From: Paenalcaligenes sp021793095
GTDB taxonomy: Bacteria; Pseudomonadota; Gammaproteobacteria; Burkholderiales; Burkholderiaceae_B
Direction: 5' to 3'
Assembly (NCBI GenBank): GCA_027317645.1
Contig: DAHVQS010000002.1
Span: 1 to 64,000 of the forward strand
Length of the DNA: 64,000 bases
The position numbers were made by a program, and so were the translations under genes. Positions 37,026-43,912 of this stretch are shown one piece after another (positions within the stretch are counted from its first letter, which is position 1; each line of letters begins with the position of its first letter). The notes under the pieces are model-generated. The model was not told where the DNA came from. It made no database searches and was given only the letters and a program-made list of their open reading frames with translations.

Positions 37026-38060
37026 ATGTTTAATCAACCTATTAGAATCGCGATTAACGGTTTTGGCCGAATCGGGCGCTGTGTGCTGCGCGCAATTTAT
37101 GAACAACGTCTGACTCATAGAATCCAAGTTGTTCATATTAATGAGCCAGCTAACATTGAAACAATTGCACATCTGACACGGTTTGACAGTACGCACGGGG
37201 TATTTCCAGGCAATGTGGATTTTGATGGCCACCGGCTCTATATCAATGGTCATCCCATCACGGTCAGTCACCACAGCGATCCTGCCGACGTCGATTGGGG
37301 TGCGTTTAAGCTCGATATGCTTTTAGAGTGCTCTGGCGCCTTTACTACGCGTGAAGAGTTACAACCCTTTATCGAGCACGGCTGTCCACGGTTACTGCTG
37401 TCTAATCCTGGTGCAGATGCCGCACAAGTGGACTACACAGTGGTATTGGGCGTCAATGATCAAGGCCTAAATGGACACCAAAAAATTGTTTCTAATGCAT
37501 CATGCACGACCAATGCCATTGTGCCGATTCTGTTAGCACTGGATGAGGCCTATCACATCGAGGCAGCTTATTTAACGACATTGCACTCAGTAATGAACGA
37601 CCAGCCCATGATTGATGGCTATCATAATACTGATTTACGCCGTACTCGCTCAGCCCTGCAGTCAATGATCCCAGTGGCCACCGGATTGGCCCGAGGGGTA
37701 GAGCGATTGCTGCCAGAATTAGAAGGCAAAGTGACTGCCAAGGCTGTACGTGTCCCTATCTTAAATGTCTCAGCTATCGATCTCATTGCTCAGCTAGAGA
37801 AAAAACCATCACGCGATGAACTTAATGCCCTCTTTCAATCGGCTGCGCAGCAAAAGCCTCACTTAATGGGCTATTCTGACCTACCTCATGCCTCTATTGA
37901 TTTTAATCATGATGCTCATTCATGCATTATCGACGGCAGTCAAACCCAATCTAAACCCAGTGGTTTGGTGAATGTATTTGTTTGGTTTGACAATGAGTGG
38001 GCCTTTGCTAACCGAATGCTGGATATTTGCCAAATTTGGGCACGTCAATTTATCAAGTAA
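37026..38060 (+). CDS. epd: D-erythrose-4-phosphate dehydrogenase (GAPDH family)
   Basis: NAD-dependent enzyme oxidising erythrose 4-phosphate to 4-phosphoerythronate for pyridoxal phosphate synthesis. INGFGRIGRCVLRAIYE near residues 8-24 binds NAD. The catalytic Cys is in SNASCTTNAIVP near 155-166 and the His in TLHSVMNDQPMIDGYH near 180-195. HSVMNDQ, DFNHDAHSCIIDGSQTQ and FANRMLD follow E. coli Epd rather than glycolytic GAPDH, so I prefer Epd. Starting at 37026 gives 344 residues. Glycolytic GAPDH remains the alternative. Last gene of the liv run. Confidence 0.8.
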   Translation: MFNQPIRIAINGFGRIGRCVLRAIYEQRLTHRIQVVHINEPANIETIAHLTRFDSTHGVFPGNVDFDGHRLYINGHPITVSHHSDPADVDWGAFKLDMLLECSGAFTTREELQPFIEHGCPRLLLSNPGADAAQVDYTVVLGVNDQGLNGHQKIVSNASCTTNAIVPILLALDEAYHIEAAYLTTLHSVMNDQPMIDGYHNTDLRRTRSALQSMIPVATGLARGVERLLPELEGKVTAKAVRVPILNVSAIDLIAQLEKKPSRDELNALFQSAAQQKPHLMGYSDLPHASIDFNHDAHSCIIDGSQTQSKPSGLVNVFVWFDNEWAFANRMLDICQIWARQFIK

Positions 38061-38096
38061 GTGGCTGTCCTCAAGCAAAAATGAGCCATTCCTGAC

Positions 38097-38112
38097 TTGA
38101 GTACTTACTCAA
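38097..38112. promoter_or_regulatory. 16-bp palindromic operator candidate upstream of fumC
   Basis: TTGAGTA (38097-38103) and TACTCAA (38106-38112) form a perfect inverted repeat with a 2-bp centre, 105 bp before fumC and 36 bp after epd. The size and symmetry fit a dimeric helix-turn-helix repressor site. The regulator is unknown. Confidence 0.4.
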
Positions 38113-38216
38113 AACAAAGTTTAATAGAAACGGTAGTTTAACTTTAGTATTCTGCTGTTAAGTCTCAGCGCTCCGTTCTCTCACCTCAACATGATTTAAA
38201 AAAAGGATGCCTAATC

Positions 38217-39623
38217 ATGCAAAGCACACGCACTGAATATGACTCCATGGGGGCCATTGAAGTCCCAGCCAATCGTTACTGGGGAGCACAGACAGAACGT
38301 TCTATACACAATTTTCCCATCGGCGTAGCGCGGTTTAAACAGAGCCCAATTTTAGTTGAGTCTTTAGGGATTTTAAAAAAATGTGCTGCCCAGGCAAATG
38401 CAGAACTGGAAGAATTGCCAGATGATATTGCTAAGCTCATCCAAGAGGCGGCACAAGAGGTTATCGATGGAAAATTAAATGACGAATTTCCGTTGGTGGT
38501 CTTCCAAACAGGCTCAGGTACACAGAGCAATATGAACTCCAATGAGGTGATTGCTAATCGAGCCATTGAAATCGCGGGTGGCGAAATGGGCAGCAAATCC
38601 CCGGTGCACCCTAACGACCATGTGAATCGCGGGCAGTCTTCGAACGATACCTTTCCAACCGCAATGTATATCGCGGTGGCATTGGCGACTCATCGTCATT
38701 TATTTCCAAAGGTACAGGCATTACGTGATACCTTGCACAAACTCTCCGAGCGTTATGAAAAGGTGGTCAAGGTTGGCAGAACTCACCTACAAGACGCGAC
38801 GCCTGTCACCTTGGGCCAAGAGATTGGCAGCTGGGTTGCACAAATTGATTACTCATTAGTGCATCTAAATGACCAGTTAAACGGTATTTATGAGCTAGCA
38901 ATTGGCGGCACCGCGGTGGGTACGGGCCTCAATGCTCATCCCAAGTTTGGTGAATTAACTGCCAAGTACATCGCTGAACACACCAAATTGCCTTTTGTTA
39001 GCGCCAACAATAAATTCTTTGCATTAGCGGCGCACGATGCACTCGTCAATTATTCAGCGTCACTACGTACATTGGCAGGGGCGCTACTTAAAATGGCTAA
39101 CGATGTGCGCTGGTTGGCCAGTGGCCCACGTTGTGGCATTGGCGAGATCCATATCCCTGAAAATGAGCCGGGCTCTTCGATCATGCCTGGTAAAGTCAAC
39201 CCCACACAGGCCGAGGCCTTGACCATGGTCTGCGCTCAGGTGTTTGGCAATGACGCCACAGTGGCCTTTGCTGGCAGTCAGGGTAATTTTCAACTTAATG
39301 TCTATAAGCCAGTCATGGTTCACAATGTGCTCGAGAGTATTGAGCTCTTAGCGGATGCATGTGCCGCTTTTGATGAACACTGCGCCCAAGGCATCACCCC
39401 CAACCTCGAACGTATTGAGCACAATCTCAATCAAAACTTGATGTTGGTGACGGCTCTGAATCGACACATCGGCTATGATTTGGCGGCTAAAATCGCTAAA
39501 CACGCCCATGAAAATAAAATGAACCTCAAAGATGCAGCCATAGAGGTAGGGGATCTGACCGAAGAGCAGTATGATGAGTGGGTCAATCCGTTGGCGATGA
39601 CCACCAATGAGTCAGACAGCTAA
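38217..39623 (+). CDS. fumC: Class II fumarate hydratase
   Basis: Iron-independent TCA enzyme interconverting fumarate and malate; homotetramer. NRYWGAQTERSIHNFPIG near residues 20-37, FQTGSGTQSNMNSNEVIANRA near 98-118, the HPNDHVNRGQSSNDTFPTAM region near 130-150 and the signature GSSIMPGKVNPTQAEA near 320-335 are all present. Length is 468 residues. It has its own upstream region with a palindrome and its own terminator. Confidence 0.97.
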   Translation: MQSTRTEYDSMGAIEVPANRYWGAQTERSIHNFPIGVARFKQSPILVESLGILKKCAAQANAELEELPDDIAKLIQEAAQEVIDGKLNDEFPLVVFQTGSGTQSNMNSNEVIANRAIEIAGGEMGSKSPVHPNDHVNRGQSSNDTFPTAMYIAVALATHRHLFPKVQALRDTLHKLSERYEKVVKVGRTHLQDATPVTLGQEIGSWVAQIDYSLVHLNDQLNGIYELAIGGTAVGTGLNAHPKFGELTAKYIAEHTKLPFVSANNKFFALAAHDALVNYSASLRTLAGALLKMANDVRWLASGPRCGIGEIHIPENEPGSSIMPGKVNPTQAEALTMVCAQVFGNDATVAFAGSQGNFQLNVYKPVMVHNVLESIELLADACAAFDEHCAQGITPNLERIEHNLNQNLMLVTALNRHIGYDLAAKIAKHAHENKMNLKDAAIEVGDLTEEQYDEWVNPLAMTTNESDS

Positions 39624-39644
39624 TCTGTTGGTTGTATTATTGTT

Positions 39645-39681
39645 AAAACCCCCAATAGCCTATGCCTTTGGGGGTTTTTTT
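39645..39681 (+). terminator. Rho-independent terminator after fumC
   Basis: Stem AAAACCCCCAA (39645-39655) pairs with TTGGGGGTTTT (39668-39678), and the T run continues to 39681. A strong intrinsic terminator. Confidence 0.92.
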
Positions 39682-39703
39682 AGCCATCTATTTTGTGGGG
39701 TGC

Positions 39704-40128
39704 TCATTTGACAAGGGTTAGCGGTATATCTATCGCTTGGATGATTTTTGTAGTTATTGAGCCTAAAAAGAGTCCGGGCACAGCCCCAAGCCCTCGGGTG
39801 CCCATGACCACATGCGTGCAGTCATGATCCTGAATATAATTTTGGACGCTTTCTTCGAGCTCACCGACAATCACTGCCTTTTAATTTTTACAGGTGGATC
39901 TGACAGTAGTGCCTTGGCCTTGTCCATGACCAATCGACCTTCTTCGCTGTAATATTGATCGAGCACTTCTTGGGAAAATAATCGTGCAGCGCGGCGCGGC
40001 GTGATAGAGATTTGTACATTCACAATATGCACAGTGGAATCATCCAGTAGTGAGGCAAATTTAAATGCCTGCTCTACGGCACGTAGGGATGGTTCTGAGC
40101 CATCAATAAGAACTAAAATATTTTTCAT
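39704..40128 (-). pseudogene. Universal stress protein gene with a frameshift
   Basis: The 5' part, from ATG at 40128, encodes MKNILVLIDGSEPSLRAVEQ and on to DPPVKIKRQ, where a TGA at 39871-39873 ends the frame. Shifting by one base at that point restores a typical UspA C-terminal half: VIVGELEESVQNYIQ, then CTHVVMGTRGLGAVPG and LFLGSITTKII, ending at TGA 39704-39706. The two halves together make about 141 residues, the normal Usp length, and contain the ATP-loop-like G-2x-G-9x-G(S/T) pattern in the second half. One base appears to be missing near 39874-39876. It is either a recent pseudogene or a sequencing error. Confidence 0.85.
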
Positions 40129-40196
40129 ATCGCGCACCTTATTAAGTTTTGATTCTAGCTACACGCTGCTGTTTTAAAGTGAAAAGCTTTTGTTTG

Positions 40197-40210
40197 CTGA
40201 TAAATATCAT
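40197..40210. promoter_or_regulatory. FNR/ANR-like box near the stress protein gene
   Basis: CTGAT-AAAT-ATCAT matches TTGAT-N4-ATCAA at 8 of 10 fixed positions, with the core TGAT-N4-ATCA perfect. It lies about 70 bp upstream of the stress protein start on the minus strand, a normal distance for FNR-type activation of usp genes. Confidence 0.45.
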
Positions 40211-40455
40211 CAAGAAAAGCTTAAGAATAAACCTTATTTCTATATATTATTGTACATAATGATGGCCGTCATAGAGTGTCTATCGGCACTTTAATGACAC
40301 AGAAAGGAGAGCGCTTTAATCCTTTATTTAATATTTATTTGATTAAAAGCAATTAACTGTCTATTAATCTTAGAGTCATCACTGTGAGTATGGTGTTTAT
40401 CGGTAACTGGCTAAATGGTTGTGCTAAAATCGCCAGTGTTAAGGGTTAATCAAGG

Positions 40456-40469
40456 TTGATGAAAATCAG
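40456..40469. promoter_or_regulatory. FNR/ANR-like box near the cytochrome c gene
   Basis: TTGAT-GAAA-ATCAG matches TTGAT-N4-ATCAA at 9 of 10 fixed positions. Its centre lies about 61 bp before the cytochrome c start codon, so a transcription start about 41 bp downstream, near 40,500, would give a class II FNR promoter. Confidence 0.5.
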
Positions 40470-40523
40470 CCTCTAATTCAACCAGCTATGCGTCTGTACC
40501 ACACCCTTTTAGGAGTATGATTC

Positions 40524-40859
40524 ATGAGATTAAAAGTTTTAAGCTTGGCATTGCCACTGGCTTTATTTGCAGGCGGTGCCTCTGCCGAGGTCGCTGACAT
40601 CGAGAAAATCAATGAGATTTTGCAAAACAATGCCTGTTTTGCCTGTCACCAGGTAGATGAAAAGGTGGTCGGTCCTTCTTATCTAGAGGTTGCTGAGAAA
40701 TATTCTGATGATCCTGATTATGCAGATACCTTGGCACAGCATATTAAAGAGGGTAGTCAGGGCGTATGGGGTGCTATCCCAATGCCACCAAACGCAAATG
40801 TCTCTGACGAGGATTTGACCATCATCGTTGATTGGATCATGGCCGGTGCCCCCCATTAA
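40524..40859 (+). CDS. Class I c-type cytochrome (c551/c552-like)
   Basis: A periplasmic electron carrier. A signal peptide MRLKVLSLALPLALFAGGAS... is cleaved near residue 21. The single haem site is CFACH near 38-42, and the sixth ligand Met is in WGAIPMPPN near 87-95, as in Pseudomonas c551 (IPMPPN). Length is 111 residues, about 90 mature. The FNR-like box upstream suggests a role at low oxygen, for example donating electrons to nitrite reductase or a cbb3-type oxidase; no such gene is in the window. Confidence 0.93.
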   Translation: MRLKVLSLALPLALFAGGASAEVADIEKINEILQNNACFACHQVDEKVVGPSYLEVAEKYSDDPDYADTLAQHIKEGSQGVWGAIPMPPNANVSDEDLTIIVDWIMAGAPH

Positions 40860-40892
40860 TTTTGGTCACCACTAAATAATAATTAAAACCAC

Positions 40893-40921
40893 AAAAGGAA
40901 GTGCAATGCGCTTCCTTTTTT
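40893..40921 (+). terminator. Rho-independent terminator after cytochrome c gene
   Basis: Stem AAAAGGAAG (40893-40901) pairs with CTTCCTTTT (40911-40919), extended inward by GC/GC pairs around a three-base loop, with a T run to 40921. It also faces the recombinase gene arriving from the other strand. Confidence 0.88.
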
Positions 40922-40945
40922 AATGCTAAGAATAACTAAAAATAA

Positions 40946-40979
40946 CCTACTAAACGGAAAGTCCTACTAAACGGAAAGT
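40946..40979. repeat. 17-bp perfect tandem repeat beside the recombinase gene
   Basis: CCTACTAAACGGAAAGT occurs twice without spacing, at 40946-40962 and 40963-40979, 12 bp beyond the recombinase stop codon. Its core CGGAAAGT is present in inverted form (ACTTTCCG) near 43,830, beyond the other end of the KfrA-like gene. It may be a recombinase or accessory-factor binding site, or a simple duplication. Confidence 0.6.
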
Positions 40980-40991
40980 CGCCGAGGTTTA

Positions 40992-42308
40992 TCAAATCTG
41001 CGCCTGATCCATTGGCCAGCCAATACTGTGTTTTTGCTCGGTGTGTCGGTGCCTTTCTCTTTCTGCGGTATGGAGATAGCGGTTGGTCGTTTGCAGCGAG
41101 CGATGGCCCAAGGTGTCCCGTACGTGCAATATATCAATATCATTTTCCACCATATGTGTACCGGCAGTATGCCGTAACCAATGTGGTGAAACACGCGTCA
41201 ATAGCTGAGCATCACTCTCATGCTCGGGGCCTATTTGACGCAAGCGATCGGCGGTGCGTCGACAAAGCGTTTTGACTAAACGGTGAATAGTGGCACGCGT
41301 TAAAGGGCGCAGCTGAGCTGGATTGACTCCATTTTGGGGTGACTCTGTGGCGCCAAGACTGGCGTGTTGGGGGGGTGCCTCTGGATGGATGCCCCCATCA
41401 TTCAAAGCCATGACCAAAGGGTAGGGCTCATGAGGCTGTGGCGTAGAAGGCAGGCCGAGACTCATCCTATACACTGCCAGCTCGCGCATCAGTTCAGCGG
41501 TGACTGGGACAGTGCGCTGCCGTTCGCCTTTACCGGTGATATATAACCACCACTGAGGGCGGCCGGCCGCATCAAAATCACTGCGAAAATCCCCCATAGT
41601 ATGCGTGCAGAGCTCGGAGACCCTTAAACCTGTTGCATAAAAAAGAGAAAATAACCAACGAAATCGATGATATTCAGTTTTTTTCCTGCTCGTGTCCCTG
41701 GGTAGCTGATCAATGGTGATTAAAATTTGCTGCCATAGGTGCTGCGGGATATATCGTTTGACAGTGCCCTGTGTGGATGTTTGCTGCCCCCACGGTTGGC
41801 GGAGCAAGGATAATGGGTTGGCATTGAGATAACGAGCTGCCACCAGCCACTGCATCAAGCTATTTAGAATGGTCAGGCTTTGCTGGATGCTGCTTTTAGA
41901 AAGGGGGCCTGCAAAAGGGCGCCATTGCGGGTGGCGGCGCGATAAACGGCGGCCTCTGGGCATGATCCACTGTTCAGCGGGGTGGGGGGCTGCTAAAAAA
42001 TTACGGTAAAGCAAAAAATCATCTTGTTTTAACTGAGCGAGACAGGAAATGCCCTGGTATTGCATCCATAAAAGTAGCCGCTCGGCCTCTTTTCTGTAGC
42101 TGTTGAATGTGTTGGGGCTCGGTAAGTATTGGGCCAACCAAGCTCGAACCGCATCTAAATCATTATTTGCATGAATGAGTGCACCAGTATGAGGCGCGTC
42201 AATGGGGCTGCCTCTAGCTGTATTTTGCGGGTGTTGAGTGGTTTGTGCCTGATACAGCGGCAAAGTCAGTGCAAACTCATCATTTCGATTTTGATCGTGT
42301 GGTGTCAT
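40992..42308 (-). CDS. Tyrosine recombinase (phage integrase family)
   Basis: Site-specific DNA recombinase. After about 45 polar residues there is a SAM-like core-binding domain (about 50-165), then the catalytic domain (about 180-420). The full active-site set is visible: Arg229 in ATGLRVSELC, Lys260 in ITGKGERQR, His376-x-x-Arg379 in SPHWLRHTAGTHM, His402 in LGHRSLQTT and nucleophile Tyr411 in NRYLHT. I start at ATG 42308 (438 residues); a TTG at 42320 would add four. It is too divergent and N-terminally extended to be the housekeeping XerC or XerD. It is divergent from a KfrA-like gene with shared operator repeats. No other phage or ICE gene is adjacent. Confidence 0.9.
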   Translation of the reverse strand: MTPHDQNRNDEFALTLPLYQAQTTQHPQNTARGSPIDAPHTGALIHANNDLDAVRAWLAQYLPSPNTFNSYRKEAERLLLWMQYQGISCLAQLKQDDFLLYRNFLAAPHPAEQWIMPRGRRLSRRHPQWRPFAGPLSKSSIQQSLTILNSLMQWLVAARYLNANPLSLLRQPWGQQTSTQGTVKRYIPQHLWQQILITIDQLPRDTSRKKTEYHRFRWLFSLFYATGLRVSELCTHTMGDFRSDFDAAGRPQWWLYITGKGERQRTVPVTAELMRELAVYRMSLGLPSTPQPHEPYPLVMALNDGGIHPEAPPQHASLGATESPQNGVNPAQLRPLTRATIHRLVKTLCRRTADRLRQIGPEHESDAQLLTRVSPHWLRHTAGTHMVENDIDILHVRDTLGHRSLQTTNRYLHTAERERHRHTEQKHSIGWPMDQAQI

Positions 42309-42365
42309 GGTCGTTAGCAAGTTGCCTATGCCTATGGGTGATTTTAGGAATTAATTATATCCGAA

Positions 42366-42393
42366 ATTTGACATTATAGAAATAATGTCAAAT
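42366..42393. promoter_or_regulatory. 12-bp perfect inverted repeat between recombinase and KfrA-like genes
   Basis: ATTTGACATTAT (42366-42377) and ATAATGTCAAAT (42382-42393), separated by AGAA. The repeat lies 58 bp before the recombinase start and 93 bp before the KfrA-like start. KfrA proteins autorepress through inverted repeats in their promoters, so this is the best operator candidate; it could also be a recombination core site. Confidence 0.6.
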
Positions 42394-42415
42394 AGATACT
42401 CTATTTAGTTAGTTT

Positions 42416-42427
42416 TATTACGTAATA
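42416..42427. promoter_or_regulatory. 12-bp palindrome upstream of the KfrA-like gene
   Basis: TATTACGTAATA is a perfect palindrome, followed by a second TACGTA at 42427-42432, and is flanked by CTATTT (42401-42406) and AAATAG (42435-42440) in inverted order. It is a second operator candidate in the same divergent promoter region. Confidence 0.45.
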
Positions 42428-42486
42428 CGTAGTAAAATAGATCACATACATAGTTATTATGATTTTCACTCCTTCAGGAGAGGCTC

Positions 42487-43545
42487 ATGCCCACAAAATC
42501 CTCAAATAAATCGATAAATGGCAACGACTCACAAAGACAACGCGCTCAAGAGCCTAAATCCGAACAGCAATTATTGCTGCAAATAGAAAAATTACGCCGC
42601 CAACAACCAAATACGCTGCAGCTTTATGTCGATGTCGCTCGTTTACTGTTTTTCGAGCATGAAATCGTGCCAACCACTAATCGCATGTATCAACTGGTCC
42701 GCCGCGGCAGCATGGGCACACCAGCTCAGGCATTAAGAATATTTTGGTCGCAGCTACGTGATGAATCGCAGATCCGTATGCAAAAAGCTGCATTGCCCGA
42801 GACAGTGCTGCACAGTGCAGAGCAACTTTTGGGCCAGCTCTGGGATGAGGCCGTCGACCATGCTGAAAAGCAGGTACAAGAGGAAGGCCTGCAATGGCAA
42901 ATACAAGTTCAAAAATGGATGCAGGATCTGGATGCAGCCCGGCAAGCCAATGAGCAGCTCAAGCAGGATCAGGCTGACTGCCTAGAGCAGTTGGCCACTC
43001 AAAAATCTGCTTTGCAGCAAAGCCAACAAGAGGCAAGTGATTGGCAAGAGCGCGCGCAGGCCTTAAATATAGAGTTGGCCGAAGCTTCTGCGCGGCATGA
43101 TGAGCAACAGCGCCAATGGCGCTCTGAACGTAGCGCGTTACAGAAACAAATTCACGACCTAGAGCAAGAGATACAGCGTACGGAAGAGCGGGCACAGGCT
43201 CATGAAAAAAGGGCGTTATTGGAAATTGAACATGCTCGACAGCAAGCCCGCGTACGTATCGATGAGCTCAGTCAGGACAAGCAACAATTGCAGCTACAAA
43301 TTAGCGAAATCCAAGGGCAATACACCGCTCAGAGCCAGCAGTTGGCGCAGGCTGAGCAGCAACAACAGCAGTTGCAGCAGCAATGTCAGCAGGCCGAACA
43401 GACGTGTTATCAATTACGCGCCCAGTTACAGCAAACTGAACAGGAACTACTGCGCTACCAGGGGCATATTCGTCGTTTAGAGCAACGCTGGCAGCGTTAT
43501 CGTCAGCGCAAAGTCAGAGTGCAACGGGGGAAAAGAAAAGATTAG
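42487..43545 (+). CDS. KfrA-like DNA-binding coiled-coil protein
   Basis: 352 residues. Residues 45-110 (LQLYVDVARLLFFEHEIVPTTN and on, with RRGSMGTPAQALRIFWSQLRD) form the N-terminal DNA-binding region of the plasmid KfrA type. From about 115 to 345 the protein is a long coiled coil, very rich in Gln, Glu and Arg, ending in a basic tail. Plasmid KfrA proteins bind operator repeats, autorepress, and assemble through the coil to help stable partition. This chromosomal relative is divergent from a tyrosine recombinase. The start has GGAGAGG upstream. Family assignment is by motif, not search. Confidence 0.75.
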   Translation: MPTKSSNKSINGNDSQRQRAQEPKSEQQLLLQIEKLRRQQPNTLQLYVDVARLLFFEHEIVPTTNRMYQLVRRGSMGTPAQALRIFWSQLRDESQIRMQKAALPETVLHSAEQLLGQLWDEAVDHAEKQVQEEGLQWQIQVQKWMQDLDAARQANEQLKQDQADCLEQLATQKSALQQSQQEASDWQERAQALNIELAEASARHDEQQRQWRSERSALQKQIHDLEQEIQRTEERAQAHEKRALLEIEHARQQARVRIDELSQDKQQLQLQISEIQGQYTAQSQQLAQAEQQQQQLQQQCQQAEQTCYQLRAQLQQTEQELLRYQGHIRRLEQRWQRYRQRKVRVQRGKRKD

Positions 43546-43912
43546 CTATATGCTAAGGATTTATTTGAGTTGGCGTTTTATTGAGTTTTAGTGCGCGCGT
43601 CATTGATGATTTTCCCGGGATGATAACCGTCTCGGGATTTAAATCTGAGTTTATGCTTTAATACCGTACTTTACATAATATATATTATGCGCATTAAGGT
43701 ATTGAGTTGAACAGAGCTCTCGATCTAATTAAGCCAAACTTTCAAGCTTAAGCCAAGCTTCCAATTTTGGAATAGCATCTATTCTATTTGTCTCTGTACT
43801 TTTAAATATGGTTTATGTTTAATGTATGGAATGAACTTTCCGACACGGCTTCAGTCTATAACAGCTGCACGCCGCCATGTCGTCAAGCAAGCAGTCATTA
43901 AGGTTTTTATTG
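43546..43912. other. Gene-free region with palindromes and short direct repeats
   Basis: About 367 bp. It contains a TCCCG/CGGGA hairpin around 43,613-43,637 that could end the KfrA-like transcript, a 16-bp palindrome at 43674-43689 (listed separately), and TTAAGCCAA repeated directly at 43729-43737 and 43748-43756, 19 bp apart. ACTTTCCG near 43,830 mirrors the core of the tandem repeat at 40,946. I see no RNA gene or ORF with support. Confidence 0.4.
43674..43689. repeat. 16-bp perfect A/T palindrome
   Basis: CATAATATATATTATG reads the same on both strands. Further out, AATACC (43660-43665) and GGTATT (43698-43703) form a second inverted pair around it. It may be a binding site or a recombinase crossover site at the right edge of the recombinase/KfrA-like pair; A/T richness raises the chance of coincidence. 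Confidence 0.35.

Larger units (their letters stand above)
40129..40523. other. Long A/T-rich divergent regulatory region
   Basis: About 395 bp without a gene, between the stress protein gene (minus) and the cytochrome c gene (plus). It is A/T rich and contains two good FNR/ANR-like boxes, listed separately, and a weaker one TTGAT-TAAA-AGCAA at 40339-40352. I see no tRNA-like fold or convincing small ORF. It probably holds promoters for both genes. Confidence 0.5.

Noticed and set aside
39866..39880. Programmed -1 frameshift in the stress protein gene
   Set aside because: The frame change has the right sign, but no X-XXY-YYZ slippery heptamer precedes the TGA and no downstream structure is evident.
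40946..40979. Possible CRISPR-like repeat
   Set aside because: Only two abutting copies exist, with no spacers and no cas genes in the window.
40992..42308. Recombinase as housekeeping XerC or XerD
   Set aside because: It is about 140 residues longer than XerC/D, has an extended N-terminus and inserted segment near 300-340, and is not in a xer gene context.
42487..43545. Coiled-coil gene as an SMC or phage tail protein
   Set aside because: There is no ATPase head or tail motif; the N-terminal region and the divergent operator repeats fit a KfrA-type DNA-binding protein better.
43546..43912. tRNA or other structured RNA between the KfrA-like gene and cytochrome b561
   Set aside because: No cloverleaf or T-loop GTTCRA-type sequence was found; the visible structure is explained by palindromes and simple repeats.
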